Shown piece after piece: positions 16,370 through 22,760 of a DNA stretch of 26,384 nucleotides (positions are counted from its first letter, which is position 1; the number at the start of each line of letters is the position of its first letter). The notes beneath the pieces were generated by a model. The model made no database searches. It was given only the letters and a program-made list of their open reading frames with translations, and had not been told where the DNA came from. A program made the translations under genes and the position numbers. Source of the DNA: an uncultured Oscillospiraceae bacterium (GTDB lineage Bacteria; Bacillota; Clostridia; Oscillospirales; Oscillospiraceae); NCBI GenBank assembly GCA_934597585.1, contig CAKTSA010000023.1, forward strand, positions 1 through 26,384, read 5' to 3'.

Positions 16370-17362
16370 ATGAAAAACATTCTCATGATCGGCACCGGCG
16401 GCACCATCGCCAGCGAGATGACGCCGGAGGGCCTGACCCCGGAGCTGAACAGCAAGCAGCTGCTGTCGTTCGTGCCCAAGATCGGCGAAATGTGCCATGT
16501 GGACTGCATCCAGGTCTACAGCCTGGACAGCACCAATCTGGAGCCCCGCCACTGGCTGGGGGTGGCCAACGCCATCCGGGAGAACTATGACCGGTACGAC
16601 GGCTTCGTCATCAGTCACGGCACCGACACCATGGCCTATACGGCGGCGGCCCTCAGCTACCTGATCCAGGGCAGCCCCAAGCCCATCGTGCTGACCGGCG
16701 CCCAGAAGCCCATCTGGTTCGACGGCACCGACTCCAAGCGGAATCTGACGGACGCTTTCTTCTACGCCTGCCGGGGCTGCGGCGGCGTGCAGATCGTCTT
16801 CAACGGCAAGGTCATCCTGGGCACCCGCGCCCGCAAGACCTGCTCCAAGAGCTTCCAGGCTTTCTCCAGTGTCAATTACCCAGACCTGGCGGTGGTGCAG
16901 GACGATCACCTTTTGCAGTACATGTCCTGTCCGGTGGCGGAAAAACCTATATTTTACGGCAGTCTGGATGACAATGTGGGGCTGCTGAAGCTGATCCCCG
17001 GCACAAAGCCGGAGCTGGTGGAGTTCATGACCCAGCACTACGATGGACTGATCATCGAGAGCTTCGGCGTGGGCGGCCTGCCGGAATACGGCAATTTGTA
17101 CGAGATCCTCCGCGCCGCCGTGGAGCGGGGCAAGATCATCGTCATGACCACCCAGGTGCCCAACGAGGGCAGCGACCTGACGGTCTACCACGTGGGTGGA
17201 CATCTGAAGCAGACGCTGCGGCTGTTGGAGGCCTACGACATGACCACGGAGGCGGCGGTGGCCAAGCTCATGTGGATCATGGGCCAGACCCACGATTTTG
17301 CCCAGGCGGAGAAGCTGTTCTACGCCCCGGTGGCGCGGGATATTTTGTATAGTAATGAATAA
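16370..17362 (+). CDS. ansA: L-asparaginase (type I, cytoplasmic)
   Basis: The enzyme hydrolyses L-asparagine to aspartate and ammonia. It has 330 residues and no signal peptide, as for cytoplasmic type I enzymes. The first catalytic threonine is in LMIGTGGTIASEM (T12), and the second motif is ISHGTDTMAYTAAAL (about 81-95), where T and D of GTDT and the later K (TGAQKP, about 110) complete the site. ATG 16370 is preceded by GGAGG at eight bases. An alternative TTG 18 bases upstream lies too near the previous gene's end and was rejected. It follows the phosphoesterase by 30 bp and closes the four-gene block. Confidence 0.95.
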   Translation: MKNILMIGTGGTIASEMTPEGLTPELNSKQLLSFVPKIGEMCHVDCIQVYSLDSTNLEPRHWLGVANAIRENYDRYDGFVISHGTDTMAYTAAALSYLIQGSPKPIVLTGAQKPIWFDGTDSKRNLTDAFFYACRGCGGVQIVFNGKVILGTRARKTCSKSFQAFSSVNYPDLAVVQDDHLLQYMSCPVAEKPIFYGSLDDNVGLLKLIPGTKPELVEFMTQHYDGLIIESFGVGGLPEYGNLYEILRAAVERGKIIVMTTQVPNEGSDLTVYHVGGHLKQTLRLLEAYDMTTEAAVAKLMWIMGQTHDFAQAEKLFYAPVARDILYSNE

Positions 17363-17365
17363 AAA

Positions 17366-17496
17366 GCCGCCCTACGGCGGCCAGTGAAGAGTGAAGAGTT
17401 ACGGTATGCCACCTGTGGCGGCATGATTGAAATTGTGCCGCGCAGCGGCACACGATAACTATTCTCTTTTCTCTCTTCTCTTTTTACTTTTCTTTG
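17366..17496 (+). repeat. small MITE-like intergenic repeat with imperfect inverted ends
   Basis: After a stem GCCGCC/GGCGGC (17366-17381) comes AGTGAAGAGTGAAGAGTTA (17383-17401). An inner part holds TGTGCCGC/GCGGCACA (17434-17452), and it ends in TAACTATTCTCTTTTCTC (from 17456), an imperfect reverse complement of the left arm. No open frame makes sense here. The look is that of a short mobile palindromic repeat. Its copy number is unknown. Confidence 0.6.
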
Positions 17497-17523
17497 GCGT
17501 GCTCCTTTGGGAGCACGCTTTTT
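17497..17523 (+). terminator. terminator between ansA and spoVAF
   Basis: GCGTGCTCC (17497-17505) pairs with GGAGCACGC (17510-17518) and is followed by five T. It directly precedes the spoVAF promoter, separating it from the vegetative block. Confidence 0.9.
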
Positions 17524-17553
17524 GCATAATTTTCCTCTCTTTCCTCCATACTA
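17524..17553 (+). promoter_or_regulatory. SigG-like (forespore) promoter of spoVAF
   Basis: GCATA (17524-17528) is followed by 18 bp and CATACTA (17547-17553). This fits the published Bacillus SigG pattern gHATR-N17/18-CATWHTA at every defined position. The start codon is 24 bp downstream. The pattern is short, but its coincidence with a germination gene is persuasive. Confidence 0.75.
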
Positions 17554-17577
17554 AAGGGAAAACGGAGGAGGATGCCT

Positions 17578-18978
17578 ATGGTGGATTTTGATGCCCGGAC
17601 GGCCCAGCTGGACGACCTGCTGGGGGTGGGGCGGAATTTTGATATGGTGGGCCGCAGCCTGCGGGTGGGCGGACGGCGGGCTCGGCTGTGGGTGGTGAAC
17701 GGTTACGCGGAGGATATGCTGATCGAGCGGATGATCGGGCGGCTGCTGGCCATCGGCGATTTGAAAAGGGTGCCGGACCTGGACGCCTTCCTGTCCGCCC
17801 ACGTCACCGTACCGGACGCGACGGCGGAGACGGACGTACACAGCATGGTGGTGGGCGTCTTTGCCGGAAAGACCCTGCTGGTGATGGACGGCTATGACGG
17901 CGGCGTGCTGATGGACGCCAAGGAGTACCCCACCCGCAGCGTGGAGGAGCCGGACACCAGCAAAGTGCTGCGGGGCAGCCACGACGGCTTTGTGGAGAGC
18001 ATCATGGCCAACGCCGCCCTGCTGCGGCGGCGCATCCGGGACCCGGCGCTGACGCTGGAGCGCCATCAGGTGGGGGGACGCTCCCAGACCGATGTGGCCC
18101 TGGTCTATATGAAGGGCCAGGCCAACGAGCAGCACCTGCGGCAGCTGCGCCAGAAGCTGGAGGCCATCGACGTGTGCTCTATCTCCATGAGTCAGGAATC
18201 TATCGCGGAATGTATCGTTCCCAAACAATGGTGGAATCCGTTTCCGAAAATTCGATATAGTGAGCGGCCCGACGTGGCCACCGCCAGCGTCATGGAGGGC
18301 AGCATCCTGCTGATGATCGACAACACCCCCTCTGTCATGCTGCTGCCCACCACCCTGTTCAGCTTTGCCGAGGAGATCAACGACTACTACTTCCCGCCCC
18401 TCATCGGCACCTATCTGCGCATTGTGCGGCTGGTGGTGCTGTTCCTGACGGTGTTCATCACGCCCCTGTGGTACCTGCTGGTGAAGAACGGCGACGTGCT
18501 GCCGGGGGAGCTGGAGTTCCTTCTCATCGAGGACGAGTACTTTGTGCCGCTGATCGTGCAGCTGCTGCTGGTGGAGTTCATCGTGGACATTCTGAAGCTG
18601 GCGTCCCTGAACACCCCGGACGCCCTCAGTAATTCCTTCAGCATGCTGGGCGCGCTGATCCTGGGGGACTTCGCCGTCCAGGCCCGGTGGCTGGTGCCGG
18701 AGGTGCTGGTATATATGGCCTTTGTGGCGGTGGCGGGCTACGCCCAGCACAGCTACGAGATGGGCTATGCCTGCAAGCTGGTGCGGATGGTGCTGCTGGT
18801 CCTGATCTTTTTCTGGGACTGGTGGGGCTTCGCCGCCGGCGTCATCGGCACCGTGGCCCTCATCGCCTCCACCAAGCCGGTGGTGGGCAAGGGGTATCTT
18901 TATCCTCTCATCCCCTTCAACGGCAAACGCCTGATGCGGATACTGCGGAGAAGGCCAATCGACAAGGATAACACGTGA
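17578..18978 (+). CDS. spoVAF: spore germination protein SpoVAF (GerA family)
   Basis: SpoVAF is a GerA-type inner spore membrane protein linked to dipicolinate channel function and germination. It has 466 residues (Bacillus form ~490). The large N-terminal domain carries the family block VLRGSHDGFVESIMANAALLRRRI (shown here in pieces: RGSHDGFVES and NAALLRRRIRDP). A membrane region follows from about 270, with segments near YLRIVRLVVLFLTVFITPLWYLL, FVPLIVQLLLVEFIVDI, and two more in the last 120 residues. ATG 17578 was taken over ATG 17572 because the latter touches the GGAGGAGG ribosome site. It stands apart from any spoVA genes and has a SigG-like promoter. GerA-type subunit function outside the spoVA operon remains possible. 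Confidence 0.9.
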   Translation: MVDFDARTAQLDDLLGVGRNFDMVGRSLRVGGRRARLWVVNGYAEDMLIERMIGRLLAIGDLKRVPDLDAFLSAHVTVPDATAETDVHSMVVGVFAGKTLLVMDGYDGGVLMDAKEYPTRSVEEPDTSKVLRGSHDGFVESIMANAALLRRRIRDPALTLERHQVGGRSQTDVALVYMKGQANEQHLRQLRQKLEAIDVCSISMSQESIAECIVPKQWWNPFPKIRYSERPDVATASVMEGSILLMIDNTPSVMLLPTTLFSFAEEINDYYFPPLIGTYLRIVRLVVLFLTVFITPLWYLLVKNGDVLPGELEFLLIEDEYFVPLIVQLLLVEFIVDILKLASLNTPDALSNSFSMLGALILGDFAVQARWLVPEVLVYMAFVAVAGYAQHSYEMGYACKLVRMVLLVLIFFWDWWGFAAGVIGTVALIASTKPVVGKGYLYPLIPFNGKRLMRILRRRPIDKDNT

Positions 18979-19018
18979 GGGGGAGTTTTACCCTCCGGCG
19001 CGCCCCTGTACAACAAAT

Positions 19019-19057
19019 GAAAAGAGGCCGTCCGGCTTGCCGGTGCGGCCTCTTTTC
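19019..19057. terminator. bidirectional terminator between spoVAF and degV
   Basis: GAAAAGAGGCCG (19019-19030) pairs with CGGCCTCTTTTC (19046-19057), with an inner CCGGC/GCCGG stem. It has A/T runs on both sides and serves the two convergent genes. Confidence 0.88.
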
Positions 19058-19076
19058 AAAGGGGAGAGAGAAGATA

Positions 19077-19973
19077 TCAAAGTAAGGGAAGCTTCCGGTC
19101 GCGGCCCCAGAAGAACAGGGCCACGGTGCCGGGGCCGGTGTGGCTGCCGATGGTGGTGCCCACGTAGTTGATGTCCACCTTGCCGTTGAGCTTGGGGAAC
19201 TTGGCCTCGATGAGGTCGGCCAGCGCTCTGGCGTCCTCGTAGCACTCGGACTGAGAGATGAAGCACTTGCCGTCGTAATCCAGGCCCTTGTCGGCGTACT
19301 GCTCCATGCGGGTCAGCATCTCCTGGATGACCTTTTTCTTGGAGCGGATCTTGGCGCGGGGGATCAGGTGGCCCTGCTCGTCCATGTTCAGCAGCGGGCA
19401 GATGCCCAGCACGCCGCCGATGAAGCCCGCCGCCTTGGACACACGGCCGCCCTTCACATAGAAGGTCAGGTCGGTGGAGAAGAACCAGTGGTTCATCCGC
19501 AGCTTGTTCTCCTCAATCCACTGGTGGAGGGTGTCGATGTCCATACCTTCGTCCCGCAAGTCGGCCAGCGTCTCCATGATCAGGCCATAGCCGGAGGAGG
19601 CGCCCAGGGAGTCCACGATGTAGATCTTCCGGTCCGGGAACTGCTCCCGGGCGATGAGAGCGGCGCTGGAAGCGGAGTTATAGGAGCCGGACAGGCCGGA
19701 GGACAGGCACACGTGCAGAATGTCCTTGCCGCTCTCCAGAATGGGGGTGAAGAAGTCCAGATACTCGGAGATGTTCACCTGGGAGGTGCTGGTCTCCGCC
19801 CCGTTGGCCATGGCCTGATAGAAGATGGGGAAGGGGATGGATTGGCCCAGATCGTCGGGATAGGTCTCGCCGTTCAGGGTGAAGTGGAAGCAGACATATT
19901 GGATATCACGGGCCATAAAATGCTCGTGGGTCAGATCAGCAGTAGAGCAGCAGGTCAGTGCGTAAGACGCCAT
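19077..19973 (-). CDS. DegV family fatty-acid-binding protein
   Basis: DegV/FakB proteins bind fatty acids and, in FakB systems, present them to a fatty-acid kinase for phospholipid synthesis. The 298-residue protein has the typical N-terminus YALTCCSTADLTHEH, a TSQVNISEYLDFF segment (family T-S-Q-P/V loop), HVCLSSGLSGSYNSAS, and a late GTTIGSHTGPGTVALFFWG block. These are the ligand-binding signatures. ATG 19973 is preceded by GGAGG. A promoter lies at 20024-20052. No fakA kinase gene is nearby, so partnership with a kinase encoded elsewhere is inferred from the family. Confidence 0.95.
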   Translation of the reverse strand: MASYALTCCSTADLTHEHFMARDIQYVCFHFTLNGETYPDDLGQSIPFPIFYQAMANGAETSTSQVNISEYLDFFTPILESGKDILHVCLSSGLSGSYNSASSAALIAREQFPDRKIYIVDSLGASSGYGLIMETLADLRDEGMDIDTLHQWIEENKLRMNHWFFSTDLTFYVKGGRVSKAAGFIGGVLGICPLLNMDEQGHLIPRAKIRSKKKVIQEMLTRMEQYADKGLDYDGKCFISQSECYEDARALADLIEAKFPKLNGKVDINYVGTTIGSHTGPGTVALFFWGRDRKLPLL

Positions 19974-20023
19974 AGTATTTCCTCCGTATGATTTCAGAAT
20001 CGCGGCCTTTTCGGACCGGTACC

Positions 20024-20052
20024 AGTATACGATACGGCCCGGAAAAAAACAA
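20024..20052 (-). promoter_or_regulatory. promoter of the degV-family gene
   Basis: On the minus strand, TTGTTT (20047-20052) is 17 bp from TATACT (20024-20029). It lies about 50 bp before the start codon. Confidence 0.65.
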
Positions 20053-20085
20053 GCTTCGGCGGGGAAATGACCTCTCTACGAAATG

Positions 20086-20108
20086 ACCGGGGGCAAAACC
20101 GCCCCGGT
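20086..20108 (-). terminator. possible stem-loop after the XRE regulator gene
   Basis: ACCGGGG (20086-20092) pairs with CCCCGGT (20102-20108), 36 bp past the end of the regulator gene. There is no clear T-run, so termination is uncertain. Confidence 0.3.
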
Positions 20109-20143
20109 AGAGCGGTTCTACTCCCGGTAGAATCCCAGTATTA

Positions 20144-20737
20144 TCAACGCTTCTGGGCACTTTCGTAAATGCGGGCCCCCAGAAACACCAGCAGCAGCGA
20201 AGGGATGACCAGCAGCCACAGCTGCCACAGGTTGCGGGCAAAAAAGGTCAGATACACCGTGGCGATGATGCTGATCACCAGGGCGGCGATGATGTAGCGG
20301 TTCCGTTTGCCGCCGTTCCACACCGAGTTCAGCACCAGAAATGTGACCAGCGACACCGGCACTGCGTACACGAACACCAGCCACACCACCATGCCGCAGA
20401 TCCATAGGATCACAAACACGAACAGCGCCACCGTCCAGATACCCAGAATGGTCACCAGCGTGATCATTCTGGTGGTGTAGCTGGCCTGCTGCACCGGTTT
20501 GTTGTAGATGGCCGGTTCGATCTCGTTGTGGGGCTTCAGCAGATAGTCTACGTCTACGCCGAAGATATCGGCGATCTGCATCAGCACGAATACGTCGGTG
20601 GTCACGTCGCCCCGCTCCCATTTGGAGATGGATTTGTCGGAATAATTCAGTTTTTCGCCCAGCTCCGCCTGTGTCATCCCGGCGGCCAGCCGCAGCCGGA
20701 TCAGATTGCTGGCGATAGTGGCCTTACGTTCGTCCAT
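20144..20737 (-). CDS. XRE-family regulator with C-terminal membrane domain
   Basis: This 197-residue protein joins a Cro/C1-type helix-turn-helix (about 10-68, with LRLAAGMTQAELGEKLNYSD and SKWERGDV) to a membrane part. The membrane part has about four or five hydrophobic helices (residues about 95-190, such as LVTILGIWTVALFVFVILW and IIAALVISIIATVYLTFF). The architecture suggests a membrane-tethered regulator that senses envelope state or a ligand, which is inference. ATG 20737 follows AAGGAAG. It lies 57 bp after the MATE exporter gene on the same strand, so the two might be cotranscribed and functionally linked. Confidence 0.9.
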   Translation of the reverse strand: MDERKATIASNLIRLRLAAGMTQAELGEKLNYSDKSISKWERGDVTTDVFVLMQIADIFGVDVDYLLKPHNEIEPAIYNKPVQQASYTTRMITLVTILGIWTVALFVFVILWICGMVVWLVFVYAVPVSLVTFLVLNSVWNGGKRNRYIIAALVISIIATVYLTFFARNLWQLWLLVIPSLLLVFLGARIYESAQKR

Positions 20738-20794
20738 GGTTTGCTTCCTTCTGTGGTATTGTTTTCTTTATTATTCCGGAAAACGGGGGGAATG

Positions 20795-22225
20795 TCAAGT
20801 AAAGGATTTGTGGTCTTGTCCCTGGGCCACCTCCCGCAGCTCCCGCGGCAGCCATTTTTTCCGCCACAGGAAGAACAGAAACAGCAGTCCCCGGAAGCAC
20901 AGCTCAATGCACATGGCGATCCACGCGCCCCGCAGGCCCCAGTGGGGCACCAGCAGCAGCGTCAGCGTCACCCGCATGCCCCACATGCTGGTGAAATTCA
21001 GCACCGAGCTGAGAAGCGAGCTGCCCGCCCCCTGAAAGACCCCCGCCGCCACAATGGACGCGCCGAACAGCGGCTCGGCAAACACCACGATCCGCAGCAC
21101 CTCCGTACCCAGCGCCACTACCTGGGCGTCAGGGCTGAGAATGCCGATGATCCACGGCGCCAGCACGTACATCAGCGCCGCGGCTGCCAGCATGATGCCC
21201 ATGCCCAGCAGCACCGTCACCCAGCCCAGCCGGGCCACCAGGTCCCGCCGCTTGGCCCCCACACTCTGGCCGATAAGGGTCACGGCGGCACTCTGCACGC
21301 CGTAGCCCGGCATGTAGCACAGGGCCTCAGCGGTGACGGCGAAGGAATTGGCGGCAATGGACACCGTGCCCAGCGGCGCGATGACGCCGGTGGTGAAGAT
21401 CTGTGCGCTGGACATGACCGCCCGCTCGATGGCCACGGGAACGCCCAGCTGTACTGCCCGCCGCAGCTGAGCGGGCACAAAGCGCAGCTTTTCGCCCCGC
21501 CGCAGTCCCAGCACCGGGGAGCGCAGCAGACTGAGACACATGATCACCGCCACCACCGCCTCCGCCAGCGCCGTGCCCAGGGCCGCACCGGCCACGCCCA
21601 GTCCCGCGCCGGGCAGCGTGAAGCCGCCCACGGCCCGGGTGGGGAAGATCAGCAGCAGGTTGAATACCACGTCCAGGGCGCACATCAGCACCAGCAGCAC
21701 GCTGGGCCGCCGCATGTTGCCGCTGGACTGCAGAAGCCCCGCCGACAGGCGGTTGACCAGCACAAATGGCATGGACAGGGCAAAGATCAGAAAATAGGCG
21801 GAGGCGTCATGAAACAGCCCCGCCTCCGCCCGGAGCCAGCTGGGCAGCGGGCCGGAAACAGCCGCTCCCACAGCTGCCAGCACCAGCCCGAAGGCCAGTC
21901 CTGCCAGCAGCGCCTGCTTGGCCAGGTTTCGGGCATCCCGTTCTTCCCCCGCGCCGATGCGCTGGGCCACCATGACGGAAAAGCCCACCACCACCGCGCT
22001 GCACAGGCCGTTGAACAGCCACGTGCTGGAGGCCACCAGTCCGATGGCGGCCGAGGCGTCACGCCCCAACTGGCCCACCATGGACGCGTCGATGTACTGC
22101 ATGGCGATGGAGGAGACCTGGGCAAGTATGGCGGGCACGCTCAGCTGCAGCGTCAGCCAGATCTGCTGGCGCAGCGTCAGCTGTCCGCCGCCCCGTACGG
22201 CGGCCAAAAGGTCCTGCTTCGGCAC
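20795..22225 (-). CDS. MATE family efflux transporter
   Basis: MATE proteins export drugs or metabolites using a proton or sodium gradient. The 476-residue protein has the family length and about 12 hydrophobic segments. The N-terminal half opens with LRQQIWLTLQLSVPAILAQVSSIAM and MVGQLGRDASAAIGL, the conserved region of helices 1-2. LGTVSIAANSFAVTAEALCYMPG is the symmetric second-half motif, followed by GQSVGAKR. GTG 22225 is used as the start, with GGGAGG upstream, and a strong promoter lies at 22259-22287. Substrate unknown. The following gene encodes an XRE membrane regulator. Confidence 0.95.
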   Translation of the reverse strand: MPKQDLLAAVRGGGQLTLRQQIWLTLQLSVPAILAQVSSIAMQYIDASMVGQLGRDASAAIGLVASSTWLFNGLCSAVVVGFSVMVAQRIGAGEERDARNLAKQALLAGLAFGLVLAAVGAAVSGPLPSWLRAEAGLFHDASAYFLIFALSMPFVLVNRLSAGLLQSSGNMRRPSVLLVLMCALDVVFNLLLIFPTRAVGGFTLPGAGLGVAGAALGTALAEAVVAVIMCLSLLRSPVLGLRRGEKLRFVPAQLRRAVQLGVPVAIERAVMSSAQIFTTGVIAPLGTVSIAANSFAVTAEALCYMPGYGVQSAAVTLIGQSVGAKRRDLVARLGWVTVLLGMGIMLAAAALMYVLAPWIIGILSPDAQVVALGTEVLRIVVFAEPLFGASIVAAGVFQGAGSSLLSSVLNFTSMWGMRVTLTLLLVPHWGLRGAWIAMCIELCFRGLLFLFFLWRKKWLPRELREVAQGQDHKSFT

Positions 22226-22258
22226 GGTGTCTCCCTCCCTGAAAACATGATTTGTTTC

Positions 22259-22287
22259 ATTATAGGAGATTTTTTCCGAACCGTCAA
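22259..22287 (-). promoter_or_regulatory. SigA-type promoter of the MATE gene
   Basis: On the minus strand, TTGACG (22282-22287) is 17 bp from a perfect TATAAT (22259-22264), about 34 bp before the GTG start. Confidence 0.85.
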
Positions 22288-22292
22288 GGTGG

Positions 22293-22328
22293 TGAAAAAG
22301 GAAGAAGGGCGCGGCCTGCGCCGCGCCC
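22293..22328 (-). terminator. terminator after the spoIVB/cysteine-rich gene unit
   Basis: On the minus strand GGGCGCGGC (22320-22328) pairs with GCCGCGCCC (22307-22315) and is followed by TTCTTCCTTTTTC. It lies just past the stop of the small gene at 22351. Confidence 0.85.
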
Positions 22329-22350
22329 TCCGCCTCTTCCGCTCTCCTGT

Positions 22351-22569
22351 TTACCGGATCAGCCCACGGCCGGCGGAGTATTCCTCGTTGATCTGGGCAA
22401 GCTCCTTAATGCCGTCAATATAGGGCTGATAGATGGTCTCCACCCGGCCGCCGCCGGAGTTGCCGCAGCCGTTGCAGCCCTCGCAGCTGCCGCCGCAGGC
22501 GCTCAGCGCCCGGCGGACGATCTCCTCACGCTCCGCCCGTGTGGTGTCGCGGATCAGCAAAGACTTCAT
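22351..22569 (-). CDS. small cysteine-rich protein, function unknown
   Basis: This 72-residue protein starts MKSLLIRDTTRAEREEIVRRAL, written in part. It has a Cys cluster CGGSCEGCNGCGN (about 25-37), then YQPYIDGIKELAQINEEY. I recall near-identical small proteins in many Clostridia that databases label, probably wrongly, as 'PurH'. I assign no function. The spaced cysteines suggest metal or cluster binding, which is inference. ATG 22569 is preferred over ATG 22587 because GGGAGG lies seven bases before it. It starts 14 bp after the spoIVB stop, so in the intact chromosome it would be the downstream partner of spoIVB. Confidence 0.8.
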   Translation of the reverse strand: MKSLLIRDTTRAEREEIVRRALSACGGSCEGCNGCGNSGGGRVETIYQPYIDGIKELAQINEEYSAGRGLIR

Positions 22570-22583
22570 GCCATTTCCTCCCG

Positions 22584-22703
22584 TCATCCTGCCATTTTCA
22601 GCATGTTTTCCATGAAAATGCCATACCCACGCGACGGATCGTCGATCAGCACATGGGTCACAGCTCCCACGAATTTACCATTCTGCAGAATCGGGCTGCC
22701 GCT
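22584..22703 (-). pseudogene. spoIVB: 3' fragment of spoIVB (SpoIVB peptidase C-terminus), truncated at the catalytic serine
   Basis: The minus strand encodes [10 protein letters not shown], then [13 protein letters not shown] and [11 protein letters not shown], ending KMAG and TGA (22584-22586). This is unmistakably the C-terminus of SpoIVB, the S55-family protease secreted by the forespore to activate pro-SigmaK processing. The first codon (AGC, 22701-22703) is the serine aligned with the nucleophile of the GMSGSP motif. Upstream of it the homology stops at once: the family IVQGM is replaced by ILTSTV, and a TAA occurs in frame some 45 bases further. The PDZ domain, the catalytic His region and the signal segment are all absent. 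The fragment cannot be active alone. It looks like the product of an insertion, with the 5' part presumably at the other end of the element. Confidence 0.9.
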
Positions 22704-22760
22704 CACGGTTGATGTCAATATGGGACAACAAATAATTATTTAAGAACTTTATTCGACAAA
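22704..22760 (-). other. element-chromosome junction (putative att site arm)
   Basis: This 57-bp stretch lies between the broken spoIVB and the stop codon of the first recombinase. It is AT-rich, in sharp contrast to the GC-rich spoIVB side. The crossover probably lies within or next to TGAGCGGCAGCCC (22692-22704 on the complementary strand), because any bases shared with spoIVB must be there. The exact core cannot be fixed without the other end. Confidence 0.65.

Noticed and set aside
14627..17293. An 888-residue minus-strand open frame across ybaK-type, phosphoesterase and ansA genes
   Set aside because: It is an antisense artefact of three well-recognised plus-strand genes in GC-rich DNA.
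20528..22423. A 631-residue plus-strand frame rich in Gln, His, Pro and Gly
   Set aside because: It is antisense to the MATE and regulator genes. The composition is typical of a complementary-strand frame, with no ribosome site.
22252..22743. Plus-strand frame crossing the spoIVB junction
   Set aside because: It is a shadow frame opposite the small cysteine-rich gene and the spoIVB fragment. The reading on the minus strand matches a known protein.
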